Position numbers and translations under genes: made by a program. A stretch of DNA of 62,579 nucleotides from Candidatus Heteroclostridium caecigallinarum (GTDB lineage: Bacteria; Bacillota; Clostridia; Christensenellales; CAG-314). The stretch is from NCBI GenBank assembly GCA_904419725.1, contig CAJFSP010000007.1, positions 1-62,579 of the forward strand, written 5' to 3'. This document shows, piece by piece, positions 44,235-52,336 of the stretch (the stretch's first letter is position 1; each line of letters starts with the position of its first letter). The notes beneath the pieces are model-generated. The model was not told the origin of the DNA and did not search any database. It worked only from the letters and a program-made list of their open reading frames with translations.

Positions 44235-45890
44235 TTAAAAAACGCCGTCGTCGTTTTTCCGTCTGGCGTCGGTTACGCACCCGAGATAAGCGGGGGACAC
44301 AGACGCGGCGTATTTTCTGAGCATCGCGCCGTCGTCGCCGACGCGCGGCACAACGGCTCTCTTGCGCTGAGCGATTTCTTTGGCGGTGAGTTTCAGGTTT
44401 ATGCGTTCTTTCAGAAGATTGATTTCAATTTGGTCTCCGTTCTGGATAATGTCCATCAGACCGTCCTCGCGCCCGCATTCCGGCGACACGCATCCCACAA
44501 CCGGGCCGCGCGAAATGTTAGGCACCCTGCCGTCGGTAATCACGGCGACATCCTTGTCCAAATCCAGACCGACAAGGGTGGACACCGGCAGATACACGTC
44601 GCGCATACCGGGCGCGCCGGCCGGCCCCTCGTTGCGTATGACCACAGCGTCGCCCGCCTTAATCAGCCTCGCCGAAATGGCATCGAGGGCTTCTTCCTGG
44701 CTGTCGAACACTCTCGCCGTGCCGCTGAATGTCTGCGTCTGGTTCATAAAGGCAATGGCGCCGTCTTTCGCCAGGTTGCCGTAAACAATCCTGAGCGGCG
44801 ACGCCTTGCGGGTATGTATGTCTTTAATGGCATTGCCCGGCGCGAAATCAACGCTCTCGGCGTGGTCGCGCATCGGTTCACCGTCGAAAATCTTGTATAT
44901 ACCGTCGCTGTTGCCGTGCTCAATAAGCTGTTTAATCACCGCGTAAACACCGCCGGCGGCGTCGAAATCCTCAATAAACAACTGACCCCTGGTGGAAATT
45001 TCTACGATACGGGGCACGCGGCTTTTCCATTCCGCTATGTCGGCATAAGTAATTTCGTTGCCCGTTTCGCGCGCCACGGCAATCAGGTTGATTATGCTTG
45101 TGGACGAAGAGCCCATCGCCAAATCGACGCATACCGCCGTCTTTACCGCTTCCTGCGTCGCGATTGAGCGGGGAGTCATCACGTTTTTAATCATTTTCGT
45201 GACGGTGACGCCCGTTTCGAAGGCAAGTTGCTCGCGCTCTTTGGCGTCGGCGGGGCAAGTGGAGGCTCTCGGAAGCGTCAGCCCCAGCGCCTCGGCTATG
45301 ATAAGCGAACTGTTCGCTTCATAACTGTCGCAGGCGTTGCCGCAGTCTTTGATGAGGTCCTTCTGCATTTTTTCCAGGTCAGAAAGGGTGATTTTGCCGC
45401 TTTTCAGCAGTCCCGAAGTTTCGTAAGCGGCGTTGAAACCCATTTTTTTGTCGCCGATGAGGGATGTTTTCATGCAGCCGCCGCCTATAAACAGCGACGG
45501 CAGATTGACGCGCATCGCGCCCATCAGCATGCCGGCGACGGTTATGGCGTCGTTGGCGATAAACACAAAGCCGTCGATGGAGTTCATCGCGGCGTAGGCT
45601 TCCACCACGTCGGCGATGTTGTCGCGCATCGGCATGGCGTATTTATTGGCTCTGGCGCCCGTGGTTACGGCGTCGCTCAGGTTGGGCAGATTGAAAGTCA
45701 CGGCGTTGAAGTCGCATGACAGCACGCCTTTTTTTACGCCGTCCGCCACTTTTTCCAGCCCCGAATTGGCTATTGACATTTCATTGAAAGCGGTGAAAAT
45801 CGCCACCGTGCGCTTTTGCAGGTTGATGCCCAGCGCTTCCAGCGAAAGTTGTTCGGTAAATTGTTCCAGCGAAGCGGAAAAATTAAGCAT
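44235..45890 (-). CDS. Divergent IlvD/EDD-family protein lacking cluster ligands
   Basis: The 551-residue protein aligns over its length with dihydroxy-acid dehydratase (for example MRDNIADVVEAY, GMLMGAMRVNLP, DFDAAGGVYAVIKQL, EGPAGAPGM, CVSPECGREDG). The catalytic loops are rewritten. Where E. coli IlvD has NCDKITPG this protein has NDAITVAG, losing the cysteine, the metal aspartate and the lysine. The first cluster region reads FNEMSIANSG with no cysteine, and the GSCSGM loop reads GNACDSYEAN. The usual GRFSGG loop is GRVPNISRG. No other ilv gene is nearby. It should not be assumed to make branched-chain amino acid precursors. Confidence 0.8.
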   Translation of the reverse strand: MLNFSASLEQFTEQLSLEALGINLQKRTVAIFTAFNEMSIANSGLEKVADGVKKGVLSCDFNAVTFNLPNLSDAVTTGARANKYAMPMRDNIADVVEAYAAMNSIDGFVFIANDAITVAGMLMGAMRVNLPSLFIGGGCMKTSLIGDKKMGFNAAYETSGLLKSGKITLSDLEKMQKDLIKDCGNACDSYEANSSLIIAEALGLTLPRASTCPADAKEREQLAFETGVTVTKMIKNVMTPRSIATQEAVKTAVCVDLAMGSSSTSIINLIAVARETGNEITYADIAEWKSRVPRIVEISTRGQLFIEDFDAAGGVYAVIKQLIEHGNSDGIYKIFDGEPMRDHAESVDFAPGNAIKDIHTRKASPLRIVYGNLAKDGAIAFMNQTQTFSGTARVFDSQEEALDAISARLIKAGDAVVIRNEGPAGAPGMRDVYLPVSTLVGLDLDKDVAVITDGRVPNISRGPVVGCVSPECGREDGLMDIIQNGDQIEINLLKERINLKLTAKEIAQRKRAVVPRVGDDGAMLRKYAASVSPAYLGCVTDARRKNDDGVF

Positions 45891-45915
45891 AAATACCTCA
45901 GTTTCTTACGATTTT

Positions 45916-45944
45916 ATTTTATTGCAATTATATGCGTATGTCAA
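45916..45944 (-). promoter_or_regulatory. Promoter of the IlvD-like gene
   Basis: On the minus strand TTGACA (45939-45944) and TAAAAT (45916-45921) are 17 bases apart. Confidence 0.65.
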
Positions 45945-46000
45945 TCGCGCCGTATAAATTTCCGGCCGAATAAACATACTGATAAGACAGCGAGGTGGTT

Positions 46001-46801
46001 ATGAAAAAGAAAGTTACCATATGCGGCGTCGATACGTCTTCACTGCCAAAACTCACCGCCAAAGAGGCGGACAGCCTTATGCTTAAAGTCAAGCGGGGCG
46101 ACGCCAGGGCAAGGGGCAGATATATTCTGTGCAACATGCGGCTGGTGCTCAGCGTGGCGCAGCGGTATTCCGGCAGAACCGACAACATGGACGACATTTT
46201 TCAGGTGGGGTGCGTAGGGCTTGTCAAGGCGGTGGATAATTTCGACGTGTCATACAACCTCAGGTTTTCCACTTACGCCGTGCCCATGATAGTGGGCGAG
46301 ATAAGGCGTTTTCTGCGTGAGGGCAACAGCCTTCACGTCAGCCGCAGCGTGCGCGACCTGGCATTTATGGCGTTGCAGGCGCGTGAAAAAATCGAGGAAG
46401 GCAGCGAAAAAGAAGCCACCGTGGACGAAATCGCCGCATATCTCGGCAAGTCCGCGGCCGAAGTGCGCAACGCTCTCGACGCCATAAGCGAGCCGATATC
46501 TTTGTTTGAGCCGGTATATACCGATGACAACGACTCCATACTCATCATGGATCAGATTGGCGACAAAAAGAATACCGACGAAAGGTGGCTGGAAAACGTT
46601 TCGCTTTGCCAGGCGCTGGAACAACTCGGCGACAGGGAAAAGCAGATATTGCGCAAGCGCTATTTCGAGGGCAAAACGCAGATGGAAATTTCCGCCGAAG
46701 TGGGCATTTCGCAGGCACAGGTGTCCAGGCTGGAAAAAAACGCCGTGTCCAGAATCCGCGAAATGATGTCATTATGCGACAAAATTCCGCATAGTAATTG
46801 A
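46001..46801 (+). CDS. sigG: Sporulation sigma factor SigG
   Basis: The 266-residue sigma-70 family factor starts with the sigma-G-type leader VTICGVDTSSLPKL, followed by region 2 (DDIFQVGCVGLVKAVDNFDVS), region 3 (LHVSRSVRDLAFMALQ) and region 4 (GKTQMEISAEVGISQAQVSRLE). SigG drives late gene expression in the forespore. ATG 46001 is preferred over GTG 45995 because GAGG lies just before it. It is not next to spoIIG here, but the following ylmC is a typical clostridial neighbour. This gene shows that the organism belongs to an endospore-forming lineage. Confidence 0.94.
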   Translation: MKKKVTICGVDTSSLPKLTAKEADSLMLKVKRGDARARGRYILCNMRLVLSVAQRYSGRTDNMDDIFQVGCVGLVKAVDNFDVSYNLRFSTYAVPMIVGEIRRFLREGNSLHVSRSVRDLAFMALQAREKIEEGSEKEATVDEIAAYLGKSAAEVRNALDAISEPISLFEPVYTDDNDSILIMDQIGDKKNTDERWLENVSLCQALEQLGDREKQILRKRYFEGKTQMEISAEVGISQAQVSRLEKNAVSRIREMMSLCDKIPHSN

Positions 46802-46815
46802 GAAGTGGGGATAAT

Positions 46816-47109
46816 ATGGATATAACTTTCGGCGAACTCAAATGCAAAGAAGTCATCAATACCGTCAACGGAAAACGGCTGGGGCGGATAACCGACATGG
46901 TCATCTCATGCCAGACGTGCAAGGTCACGGGGCTGGTCGTGCCAAACGACAGGCGCCTGTTCAAGAGCAAAGACGATGTTTTCATACCTTGGCGCAATAT
47001 CGTTAAAATAGGCGACGACTGCATTCTCGTGCGGCTTTACGAAACACGGGCGGGCTTTCAGCCGTGTCCGGATGACGGCACGGCGTACATACAGGGCGGC
47101 GGCGAATAA
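46816..47109 (+). CDS. YlmC/YmxH family PRC-barrel sporulation protein
   Basis: The 97-residue protein has a PRC-barrel fold (ELKCKEVINTVNGKRLGRITDM, FIPWRNIVKIGDDCILV). The family is widespread in spore formers and usually tied to sigG or sepF loci, with no defined activity. It starts 15 bp after sigG with GTGGGG upstream and is surely co-transcribed. Its stop codon lies in the loop of the terminator hairpin. Confidence 0.85.
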   Translation: MDITFGELKCKEVINTVNGKRLGRITDMVISCQTCKVTGLVVPNDRRLFKSKDDVFIPWRNIVKIGDDCILVRLYETRAGFQPCPDDGTAYIQGGGE

Positions 47110-47124
47110 CGCCGCCGTTTTTTT
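47097..47124 (+). terminator. Terminator of sigG-ylmC
   Basis: CGGCGGCG and CGCCGCCG pair around AATAA and are followed by seven T residues; the ylmC stop codon overlaps the loop. Confidence 0.88.
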
Positions 47125-47156
47125 GCCGTCGGCGCTCCGTATATCCGAAAAACAGG

Positions 47157-47185
47157 TAGATTTTTTGCCGAAAGTGTGATATAGT
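47157..47185 (+). promoter_or_regulatory. Possible promoter of purA
   Basis: TATAGT (47180-47185) lies 17 bases after a weak -35 match TAGATT (47157-47162). Confidence 0.4.
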
Positions 47186-47211
47186 TTTTTTGGTAAACAA
47201 AGGAGATTTGT

Positions 47212-48507
47212 ATGAATAACAATATCGTTGTTTTCGGCGCTCAGTGGGGCGATGAGGGTAAAGGACGTTTTGTGGATTTTCTGGCGGTGAGAGCCGACGC
47301 CGTCGTGCGTTTTCAGGGCGGCAATAACGCGGGGCATACCGTCGCCGTGGACGGCAAATACTTCAAACTGCGGCTGATACCCAGCGGCATACTTTATCCC
47401 GACGTGACCAACGTGCTGGCGAACGGCGTTGTTTTCGACGTCAAAGGCTTTTTCGACGAAGTCGACAACCTCAAAAAAGACGGTGTGCCGTGCGATAACC
47501 TCGTGGTGTCGGACAGGGCGCACGTCGTGTTGCCTTATCACTTCGAACTCGACGGTCTCAGCGAAGCCAAACGGACTTCCGGCGAAAAAATCGGCACCAC
47601 AAAAAAGGGCATAGGGCCGACGTATATGGACAAAATGGAGCGCAGCGGCATAAGGGTGTGCGACTTTGTCAATAAGGATGTCTTTCCGTCGCTCCTCAAA
47701 AGAAACGTGGACGCCAAAAACCAGCTCATACAAAAAGTTTACGGCGGCGAGCCGTTTGATTACCAAAAAATTCTGGAAGAATATTCCGCTCTGGCGGACA
47801 GGCTCAGACCTTACGTCAAAGACACCGTCAAACTGCTCAACGACATGGTCGCCGCCGGCAAAAAACTGCTGTTTGAAGGGGCGCAGGGCGCGCTTCTCGA
47901 CATTGACTTCGGTACTTATCCGTTTGTGACTTCTTCGCACCCGTCGTCGGTGGGTGTGCCGATAGGCACCGGCATAGCGCCGAACAAAATCGATTCCGTC
48001 GTCGGCGTGGTCAAGTCTTATACCTCGCGCGTCGGGGCGGGACCTTTCGTTACCGAACTGTTTGACGAAACAGGCGATTTCATCAGGGAAAAAGGGGGCG
48101 AATACGGCACCGTCACCGGCAGACCGAGACGTATCGGCTGGCTCGACCTTGTGGTGGTGAAACACTCGGCGCTCATCTCGGGCATGGACAAAATCGCTCT
48201 TACGCGCATGGACACACTCGCCGGCGTGGACAAAATAAAGGTGTGCGTCGCTTACGAACTCGACGGCGAAATAATAGACCATTATCCGGCCGACCTTACC
48301 GTGCTGGAAAGATGTAAACCCGTTTATAAGGAATTTGACGGCTGGACGGACGATATCTCCAAAGTCAGGGAATATAAAGACCTGCCGGAATCCGCAAAAA
48401 AATACATAGAAACCATCGAGGAAATCACCGGCGCGAAAATCAGCATGATAGGCGTCGGCCCAAACAGGGACGAGGCCGTGCTGGTCAAAAATCCTTACGA
48501 CGAGTAA
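47212..48507 (+). CDS. purA: Adenylosuccinate synthase
   Basis: The 431-residue enzyme joins aspartate to IMP with GTP, the first step toward AMP. The GTP loop FGAQWGDEGKGR spans residues 8-19. NNAGHTV, TTKKGIGPTYMDK, EGAQGALLDIDFGTYPFVT (19 residues) and TGRPRRIGWLD are all diagnostic. AAAGGAG precedes ATG 47212. It is a single-gene unit bounded by terminators. Confidence 0.96.
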   Translation: MNNNIVVFGAQWGDEGKGRFVDFLAVRADAVVRFQGGNNAGHTVAVDGKYFKLRLIPSGILYPDVTNVLANGVVFDVKGFFDEVDNLKKDGVPCDNLVVSDRAHVVLPYHFELDGLSEAKRTSGEKIGTTKKGIGPTYMDKMERSGIRVCDFVNKDVFPSLLKRNVDAKNQLIQKVYGGEPFDYQKILEEYSALADRLRPYVKDTVKLLNDMVAAGKKLLFEGAQGALLDIDFGTYPFVTSSHPSSVGVPIGTGIAPNKIDSVVGVVKSYTSRVGAGPFVTELFDETGDFIREKGGEYGTVTGRPRRIGWLDLVVVKHSALISGMDKIALTRMDTLAGVDKIKVCVAYELDGEIIDHYPADLTVLERCKPVYKEFDGWTDDISKVREYKDLPESAKKYIETIEEITGAKISMIGVGPNRDEAVLVKNPYDE

Positions 48508-48517
48508 TCCGTTTTTC

Positions 48518-48545
48518 AAAGACCGCTTAAAGCGGTCTTTTTTTA
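48518..48545 (+). terminator. Terminator after purA
   Basis: AAAGACCGC and GCGGTCTTT pair around TTAAA, followed by further T residues. Confidence 0.88.
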
Positions 48546-48553
48546 TTTGTCTC

Positions 48554-48582
48554 TTGACAAAGAGCGGGGCGTATAATATAAT
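48554..48582 (+). promoter_or_regulatory. Promoter of the SPFH-RHH operon
   Basis: Perfect TTGACA (48554-48559) and perfect TATAAT (48577-48582) with 17-base spacing. Transcription should start near 48589, inside the first GATATC box. Confidence 0.88.
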
Positions 48583-48584
48583 TG

Positions 48585-48615
48585 TGATATCAAAATGATA
48601 TCGCAATCGATATCA
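48585..48615 (+). promoter_or_regulatory. Three tandem GATATC palindromes, probable operator
   Basis: GATATC occurs at 48586-48591, 48597-48602 and 48609-48614, 11 and 12 bases apart (one helical turn each). The first two sit in TGATATC and the last in CGATATCA. The array covers the start site and reaches the ribosome-binding site. Tandem short palindromes are how ribbon-helix-helix repressors bind, and the second gene of the operon encodes one. Confidence 0.62.
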
Positions 48616-48628
48616 GGAGGGGGACTGT

Positions 48629-49621
48629 ATGGAAAACAGGGAATATCTTGAAAAAATTTTGCACCCCGCAAACGGCTTTCTGGCGCTGATTGTGCTCATT
48701 GCGCTGTTCGCCGGCGGGCTGGCGATGCTGATTATCGGCGCAGTCATTATCGAAACGGGCAGCGTCGGCGTCGCCGTGGCGCTGATGATTATCGGGGCGG
48801 TGCTTATAATAGGCGCGCCGATTCTCATGGCCGGTCTGAAAATCGTGGGGCCGAACGAGGCTATTGTGCTGGTGCTGTTCGGTAAATACCACGGCACAAT
48901 CAAAGACGAAGGGTTTTTCTACGTAAATCCTTTCTGCGTGTCGGTCAACGCCCAGCGCGCGAAAACCGTCAATACCGACAGTGAAGACGGCGCCGCCGCG
49001 TCGGCGCTGAGAATACTGACGGAAGTGCCTAAAAAGAAACTGTCGCTCAAAGCCATTACGCTTACCAACGGCAAGCAAAAGGTCAACGACCTTGAAGGCA
49101 ACCCGATCGAAATAGGCGTAGTGGTCATCTGGCGCATTGTCAACACCGCGAAAGCCGTTTTCAACGTGGACGACTATTTTTCTTTCGTGTCCACCCAGGC
49201 CGATTCTTCGATAAGACAGGTGGCGCGGCTTTATCCTTATGACGTGTCGGACGAAGGCGATGAAAAATCGCTCAGGGGCAGCAGCGTGGAAATCGCCGAA
49301 AGCCTCAAAAAAGAATTGCAGGAAAGAGTCGATGTTGCGGGTATCGAAATTATAGAAGCGCGCATATCGCATCTGGCGTACGCGCCTGAAATCGCCGCGG
49401 CTATGCTGCAACGGCAGCAGGCGAGAGCCATCATCACTGCAAGGCAGATGATTGTGGAAGGCGCCGTGGGCATGGTGGAAATGGCGCTGGAAAAACTCAG
49501 CGAGAAAAACGTCGTCGAACTTGACGAAGAACGCAAAGCGCAGATGGTAAGCAACCTGCTCGTCGTGCTGTGCGGCAATAAAGACGCCCAGCCTATTGTC
49601 AACAGCGGCACTATTTATTGA
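48629..49621 (+). CDS. SPFH/band-7 domain membrane protein
   Basis: The 330-residue protein has two membrane helices (about residues 17-41 and 46-66) and an SPFH domain from about residue 67 ([54 protein letters not shown] in part). A helical C-terminal region follows ([20 protein letters not shown]). SPFH proteins form large ring- or cage-like scaffolds in membrane microdomains. Its partner is unknown. AGGAGGGGG precedes ATG 48629. The tightly linked RHH gene downstream suggests a self-regulated unit that responds to an envelope signal. Confidence 0.88.
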   Translation: MENREYLEKILHPANGFLALIVLIALFAGGLAMLIIGAVIIETGSVGVAVALMIIGAVLIIGAPILMAGLKIVGPNEAIVLVLFGKYHGTIKDEGFFYVNPFCVSVNAQRAKTVNTDSEDGAAASALRILTEVPKKKLSLKAITLTNGKQKVNDLEGNPIEIGVVVIWRIVNTAKAVFNVDDYFSFVSTQADSSIRQVARLYPYDVSDEGDEKSLRGSSVEIAESLKKELQERVDVAGIEIIEARISHLAYAPEIAAAMLQRQQARAIITARQMIVEGAVGMVEMALEKLSEKNVVELDEERKAQMVSNLLVVLCGNKDAQPIVNSGTIY

Positions 49622-49638
49622 CGGCGTTCGGTGCGGGA

Positions 49639-49806
49639 ATGAAAGACAATCAGAAACAGATTTTGCTTAGGCTGTCAAAGAGTTTATACGACGACGTCGC
49701 CAGATGGGCGGAGGACGACTTCCGCTCGGTAAACGGGCAAATCGAATATCTGCTGACTCAGGCTGTTGTCAAAAGAAAAAAGTCCGACGGAAAAGAAGAA
49801 AAATAA
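49639..49806 (+). CDS. Arc/MetJ-like ribbon-helix-helix protein
   Basis: The 55-residue protein has a beta strand (KQILLRLSKSLYDDV) followed by two helices (RWAEDDFRSVNGQIEYLLTQAV), the ribbon-helix-helix fold of Arc, MetJ and many antitoxins. It ends in a charged tail. ATG 49639 begins the protein domain; the frame is open to 49618 but adds nothing recognisable. It starts 17 bp after the SPFH stop. The likely task is binding the GATATC boxes ahead of the operon. I see no toxin partner, so an antitoxin role is less likely. Confidence 0.78.
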   Translation: MKDNQKQILLRLSKSLYDDVARWAEDDFRSVNGQIEYLLTQAVVKRKKSDGKEEK

Positions 49807-49838
49807 AAAAAGCGCTTTCAAAAGAAAGCGCTTTTTCT
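49807..49838. terminator. Bidirectional terminator between the RHH gene and glnN
   Basis: AGCGCTTTC and GAAAGCGCT pair around AAAA, with A and T runs flanking for use on both strands. Confidence 0.88.
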
Positions 49839-49845
49839 TTGTGTT

Positions 49846-51954
49846 TCAGTTTACCCCGAACAGCAGTTCGACGTAGGTAGGGACGGGATAATATTTTCTC
49901 GGAATTATCGTTTCCATCGTGTCCACGGCTTTGCGCAGCCCCGCCATGGCGGCGCCCACCTTGTCGCGGTAGACGGTGGCGCGTTTCAGCGTCATGCCGT
50001 ATTTTACGTCGTACGCCTCTTGCAGGGCGACGCGCAGCTCTTTGGTTTTTTCGTCGATATCGCACAGCACGTCGGCGAGCGCTTCGGCTTTTTCCTTTTC
50101 CAGCATGAGCAGTTTGTCAAGTCCGGCGGCTTTGGCGTCTTTCACGCTCTTTGCCAGAAACTCGGCGTATTCCATGCCGGCAGGCAAAAACTGTTTTTCC
50201 GTCATGTCGAGCATGGTTTTGGCTTCGATGTTTTTGGTCTTGTTGTAAACGCGCAGCAGAATTTCGTATCTGCTGTTGAGTTCGACGGGGGTGTAAACCT
50301 CGTATTTGGTGAACATCGCCACGTTTTCCGGTTTGATAAGGCACGGGGCGACTTCCACGGTGTCTTTGAATTCCGGCAGTTTGCGTCTTTTGGCTTCCTT
50401 GCGCCATTCTTCCGAATAACCGTCGCCGTTGAATATAATGCGTTTGTGGTTGACGTAAATCTCTTTGAGCACTTCGTTTATGCCTGTTTCGAGGTTTTCC
50501 GCTTTTTCCAGCCTTTCGCAGATAAAGTCAAGCGACTCGGCAACGGTGGTGTTAATCATGATGTTGCAACTTGCCACGGATTGCGGCGCGCCCAGCATAC
50601 GGAACTCGAACTTGTCGCCCGTGAAAGCGAAAGGACTTGTTCTGTTGCGGTCGGTGGAGTCGAGTTTGAGGCTAGGCACGGTTTTTATGCCCATGTCGAG
50701 ATACGCCTGGTGGGCGTGCTGGTTTGTCGTGCCGCCGCTCAGCTGCTCGAAAGTGCCGGTCAGCTCGTCGCCCAGAAAAATACTGATGACTGTCGGCGGC
50801 GCTTCGTGTCCGCCCAGACGGCAGTCGTTGCCGGCGGACGCCACGGAATATCTCAAAAGGTCGGAGTGCAAATCGACGGCTCTGATGACGGCCGCGCAGA
50901 ACAGCAGAAATCTTTTGTTGTCGGCAAGGTTTTTGCCCGGCTTGAACAGATTTTCGCCGCTGTCGGTGGAAAGGCTCCAGTTATTGTGCTTGCCGCTGCC
51001 GTTGACGCCGTCAAAAGGCTTTTCGTTGAGCATGCATCTCAATCCGTGCTTTTTGGCGACTTTTTTCATGACTTCCATCGTCAGGTGGTTTCTGTCGCAC
51101 GCGACGCTGGCGATTTCGTAAATAGGGGCAAGTTCGTGCTGGGCGGGCGCTACTTCGTTGTGTTTGGTTTTGCTGGTTATGCCGAGTTTCCACAGTTCTA
51201 TGTCAAGGTCCGCCATAAAACGGCCGACTCTCTCGTTAAGGTCGCCGTAATAGTGGTCGTCAAGTTCCTGGCCTTTCGGCGGCATCGCCCCGAACAGCGT
51301 TTTTCCGGCGAATTTGAGGTCAAGTCTTTGGGTATGATACTTTTCGTCCACAAGGAAGTATTCCTGCTCGGCGCCGATGGACGGCGTGACTCTCTTGACG
51401 TTTTTGTCGCCGAGAAGGCGCAGCAGCCTTACGCTCTGTTTCGAAATTACTTCCATCGAGCGGAGCAGCGGCGCTTTTTTGTCCAGCGCTTCGCCGTTGT
51501 AAGAAGTGTATACGGTAGGGATGCACAGCGTGCCGTCTTTGACGAAAGCGGGGCTGGTGCAGTCCCACGCGGTGTAGCCTCTCGCCTCGAAAGTGGCTCT
51601 CAGCCCGCCGCTCGGAAAACTCGAAGCGTCTGCTTCGCCTTTGATGAGGTTTTTGCCGGAAAACTCCATAATGACCTCATCCGGACCGATGAGCGTCAGA
51701 AAGGCGTTGTGCTTTTCGGCGGGCGAACCCGTCATCGGTATAAACCAGTGGCAGTAGTGGGTCGCGCCCAGTTCGATTGCCCAGTCTTTCATGGCGCTGG
51801 CGACGACTTCGGCGATGGCGCTGTCGAGTTCGGTGCCGTCTTTAATTGTCTGCTTCAACGAAACATAGACGTTTTTTGGCAGTTTCGAGCGCATCACGCT
51901 GTCGTTGAACACATTGCTGCCGAAAATGGCTGACAGGTTGCGAGAATTTTCCAT
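49846..51954 (-). CDS. glnN: Glutamine synthetase, type III
   Basis: At 702 residues this is the long GSIII (GlnN) form, distinct from the roughly 450-residue GlnA. The type-III-specific N-terminal domain is followed by the catalytic pieces GAEQEYFLVD, HNEVAPAQHELAPIYE, NGSGKHNNWS and RNRTSPFAFTG. It makes glutamine from glutamate and ammonia with ATP. GGAGG on the minus strand sets the start at 51954; a TTG at 51966 would precede the site. The region upstream (51967-52054) is AT-rich and probably holds the promoter, but no pair of boxes is convincing. Confidence 0.95.
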   Translation of the reverse strand: MENSRNLSAIFGSNVFNDSVMRSKLPKNVYVSLKQTIKDGTELDSAIAEVVASAMKDWAIELGATHYCHWFIPMTGSPAEKHNAFLTLIGPDEVIMEFSGKNLIKGEADASSFPSGGLRATFEARGYTAWDCTSPAFVKDGTLCIPTVYTSYNGEALDKKAPLLRSMEVISKQSVRLLRLLGDKNVKRVTPSIGAEQEYFLVDEKYHTQRLDLKFAGKTLFGAMPPKGQELDDHYYGDLNERVGRFMADLDIELWKLGITSKTKHNEVAPAQHELAPIYEIASVACDRNHLTMEVMKKVAKKHGLRCMLNEKPFDGVNGSGKHNNWSLSTDSGENLFKPGKNLADNKRFLLFCAAVIRAVDLHSDLLRYSVASAGNDCRLGGHEAPPTVISIFLGDELTGTFEQLSGGTTNQHAHQAYLDMGIKTVPSLKLDSTDRNRTSPFAFTGDKFEFRMLGAPQSVASCNIMINTTVAESLDFICERLEKAENLETGINEVLKEIYVNHKRIIFNGDGYSEEWRKEAKRRKLPEFKDTVEVAPCLIKPENVAMFTKYEVYTPVELNSRYEILLRVYNKTKNIEAKTMLDMTEKQFLPAGMEYAEFLAKSVKDAKAAGLDKLLMLEKEKAEALADVLCDIDEKTKELRVALQEAYDVKYGMTLKRATVYRDKVGAAMAGLRKAVDTMETIIPRKYYPVPTYVELLFGVN

Positions 51955-52054
51955 ATACACCTCCAAAAGGTAAATTCCGTAAAAATTTTTTCAAAAATAC
52001 ACAATAATATTATCACAAAAAACAACGGCGGCGCAACAATACCGACAAATAAAA

Positions 52055-52083
52055 TTGACATAAATCGCCGTTTTTTTAATATG
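52055..52083 (+). promoter_or_regulatory. Possible promoter of feoA-feoB
   Basis: A perfect TTGACA lies at 52055-52060. The -10 is less clear: TAATAT at 52077-52082 with a 16-base spacer is the best match. The start site would be only a few bases before ATG 52094, which has no ribosome-binding site. Confidence 0.45.
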
Positions 52084-52093
52084 AATTTTATAT

Positions 52094-52336
52094 ATGGACA
52101 CGTCGGCAGTCATCACTCTTTCGGCCGCGGTTATCGGCGGCGCGTACCGTGTTGTGTCTTTCGCGGCGAGAGGCGCGGCGGAAGACAGACTCCGTGACCT
52201 CGGTTTTGTGGAAGGCTCAGTTGTAAGACCTGTTTCAAAGGCTTTTCTGGGCGCCGCCACCGCCGTGGAAATCAGGGGCTCGGTGTTTTGTGTGCGGAAA
52301 GAGCAGACCGACGAAATTCTGGTGGAAAAGATATGA
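52094..52336 (+). CDS. feoA: FeoA, ferrous iron transport accessory protein
   Basis: The 80-residue SH3-like protein supports FeoB activity. The fold is indicated by YRVVSFAARGAAEDRLRDLGF, FVEGSVVRPVSKAFLGAATAVEI (in part) and EIRGSVFCVRKEQTDEI. It overlaps feoB by 4 bp (ATGA). No Shine-Dalgarno precedes ATG 52094, and a promoter appears to lie directly against it. I see no AGTTAA-type operator here like the one ahead of the flavodoxin operon. Confidence 0.88.
   Translation: MDTSAVITLSAAVIGGAYRVVSFAARGAAEDRLRDLGFVEGSVVRPVSKAFLGAATAVEIRGSVFCVRKEQTDEILVEKI

Noticed and set aside
48629..49806. SPFH-RHH pair as a toxin-antitoxin module
   Set aside because: The RHH protein resembles antitoxin DNA-binding domains, but the SPFH protein is a 330-residue scaffold with no toxin-like feature and precedes the RHH gene. 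An autoregulated scaffold fits better.
50020..51933. A 637-codon open frame antisense to glnN
   Set aside because: It mirrors a well-supported GSIII gene. Long antisense frames (also 12147-13862 opposite carB, 30452-32146 opposite the PBP gene and 46906-48606 opposite purA) follow from the codon bias of the GC-rich genes. They show no domain, start site or context of their own.
52055..52093. An AGTTAA-type operator upstream of feoA
   Set aside because: I looked for the half-site found ahead of the flavodoxin operon. The region is AT-rich but has no matching inverted repeat.
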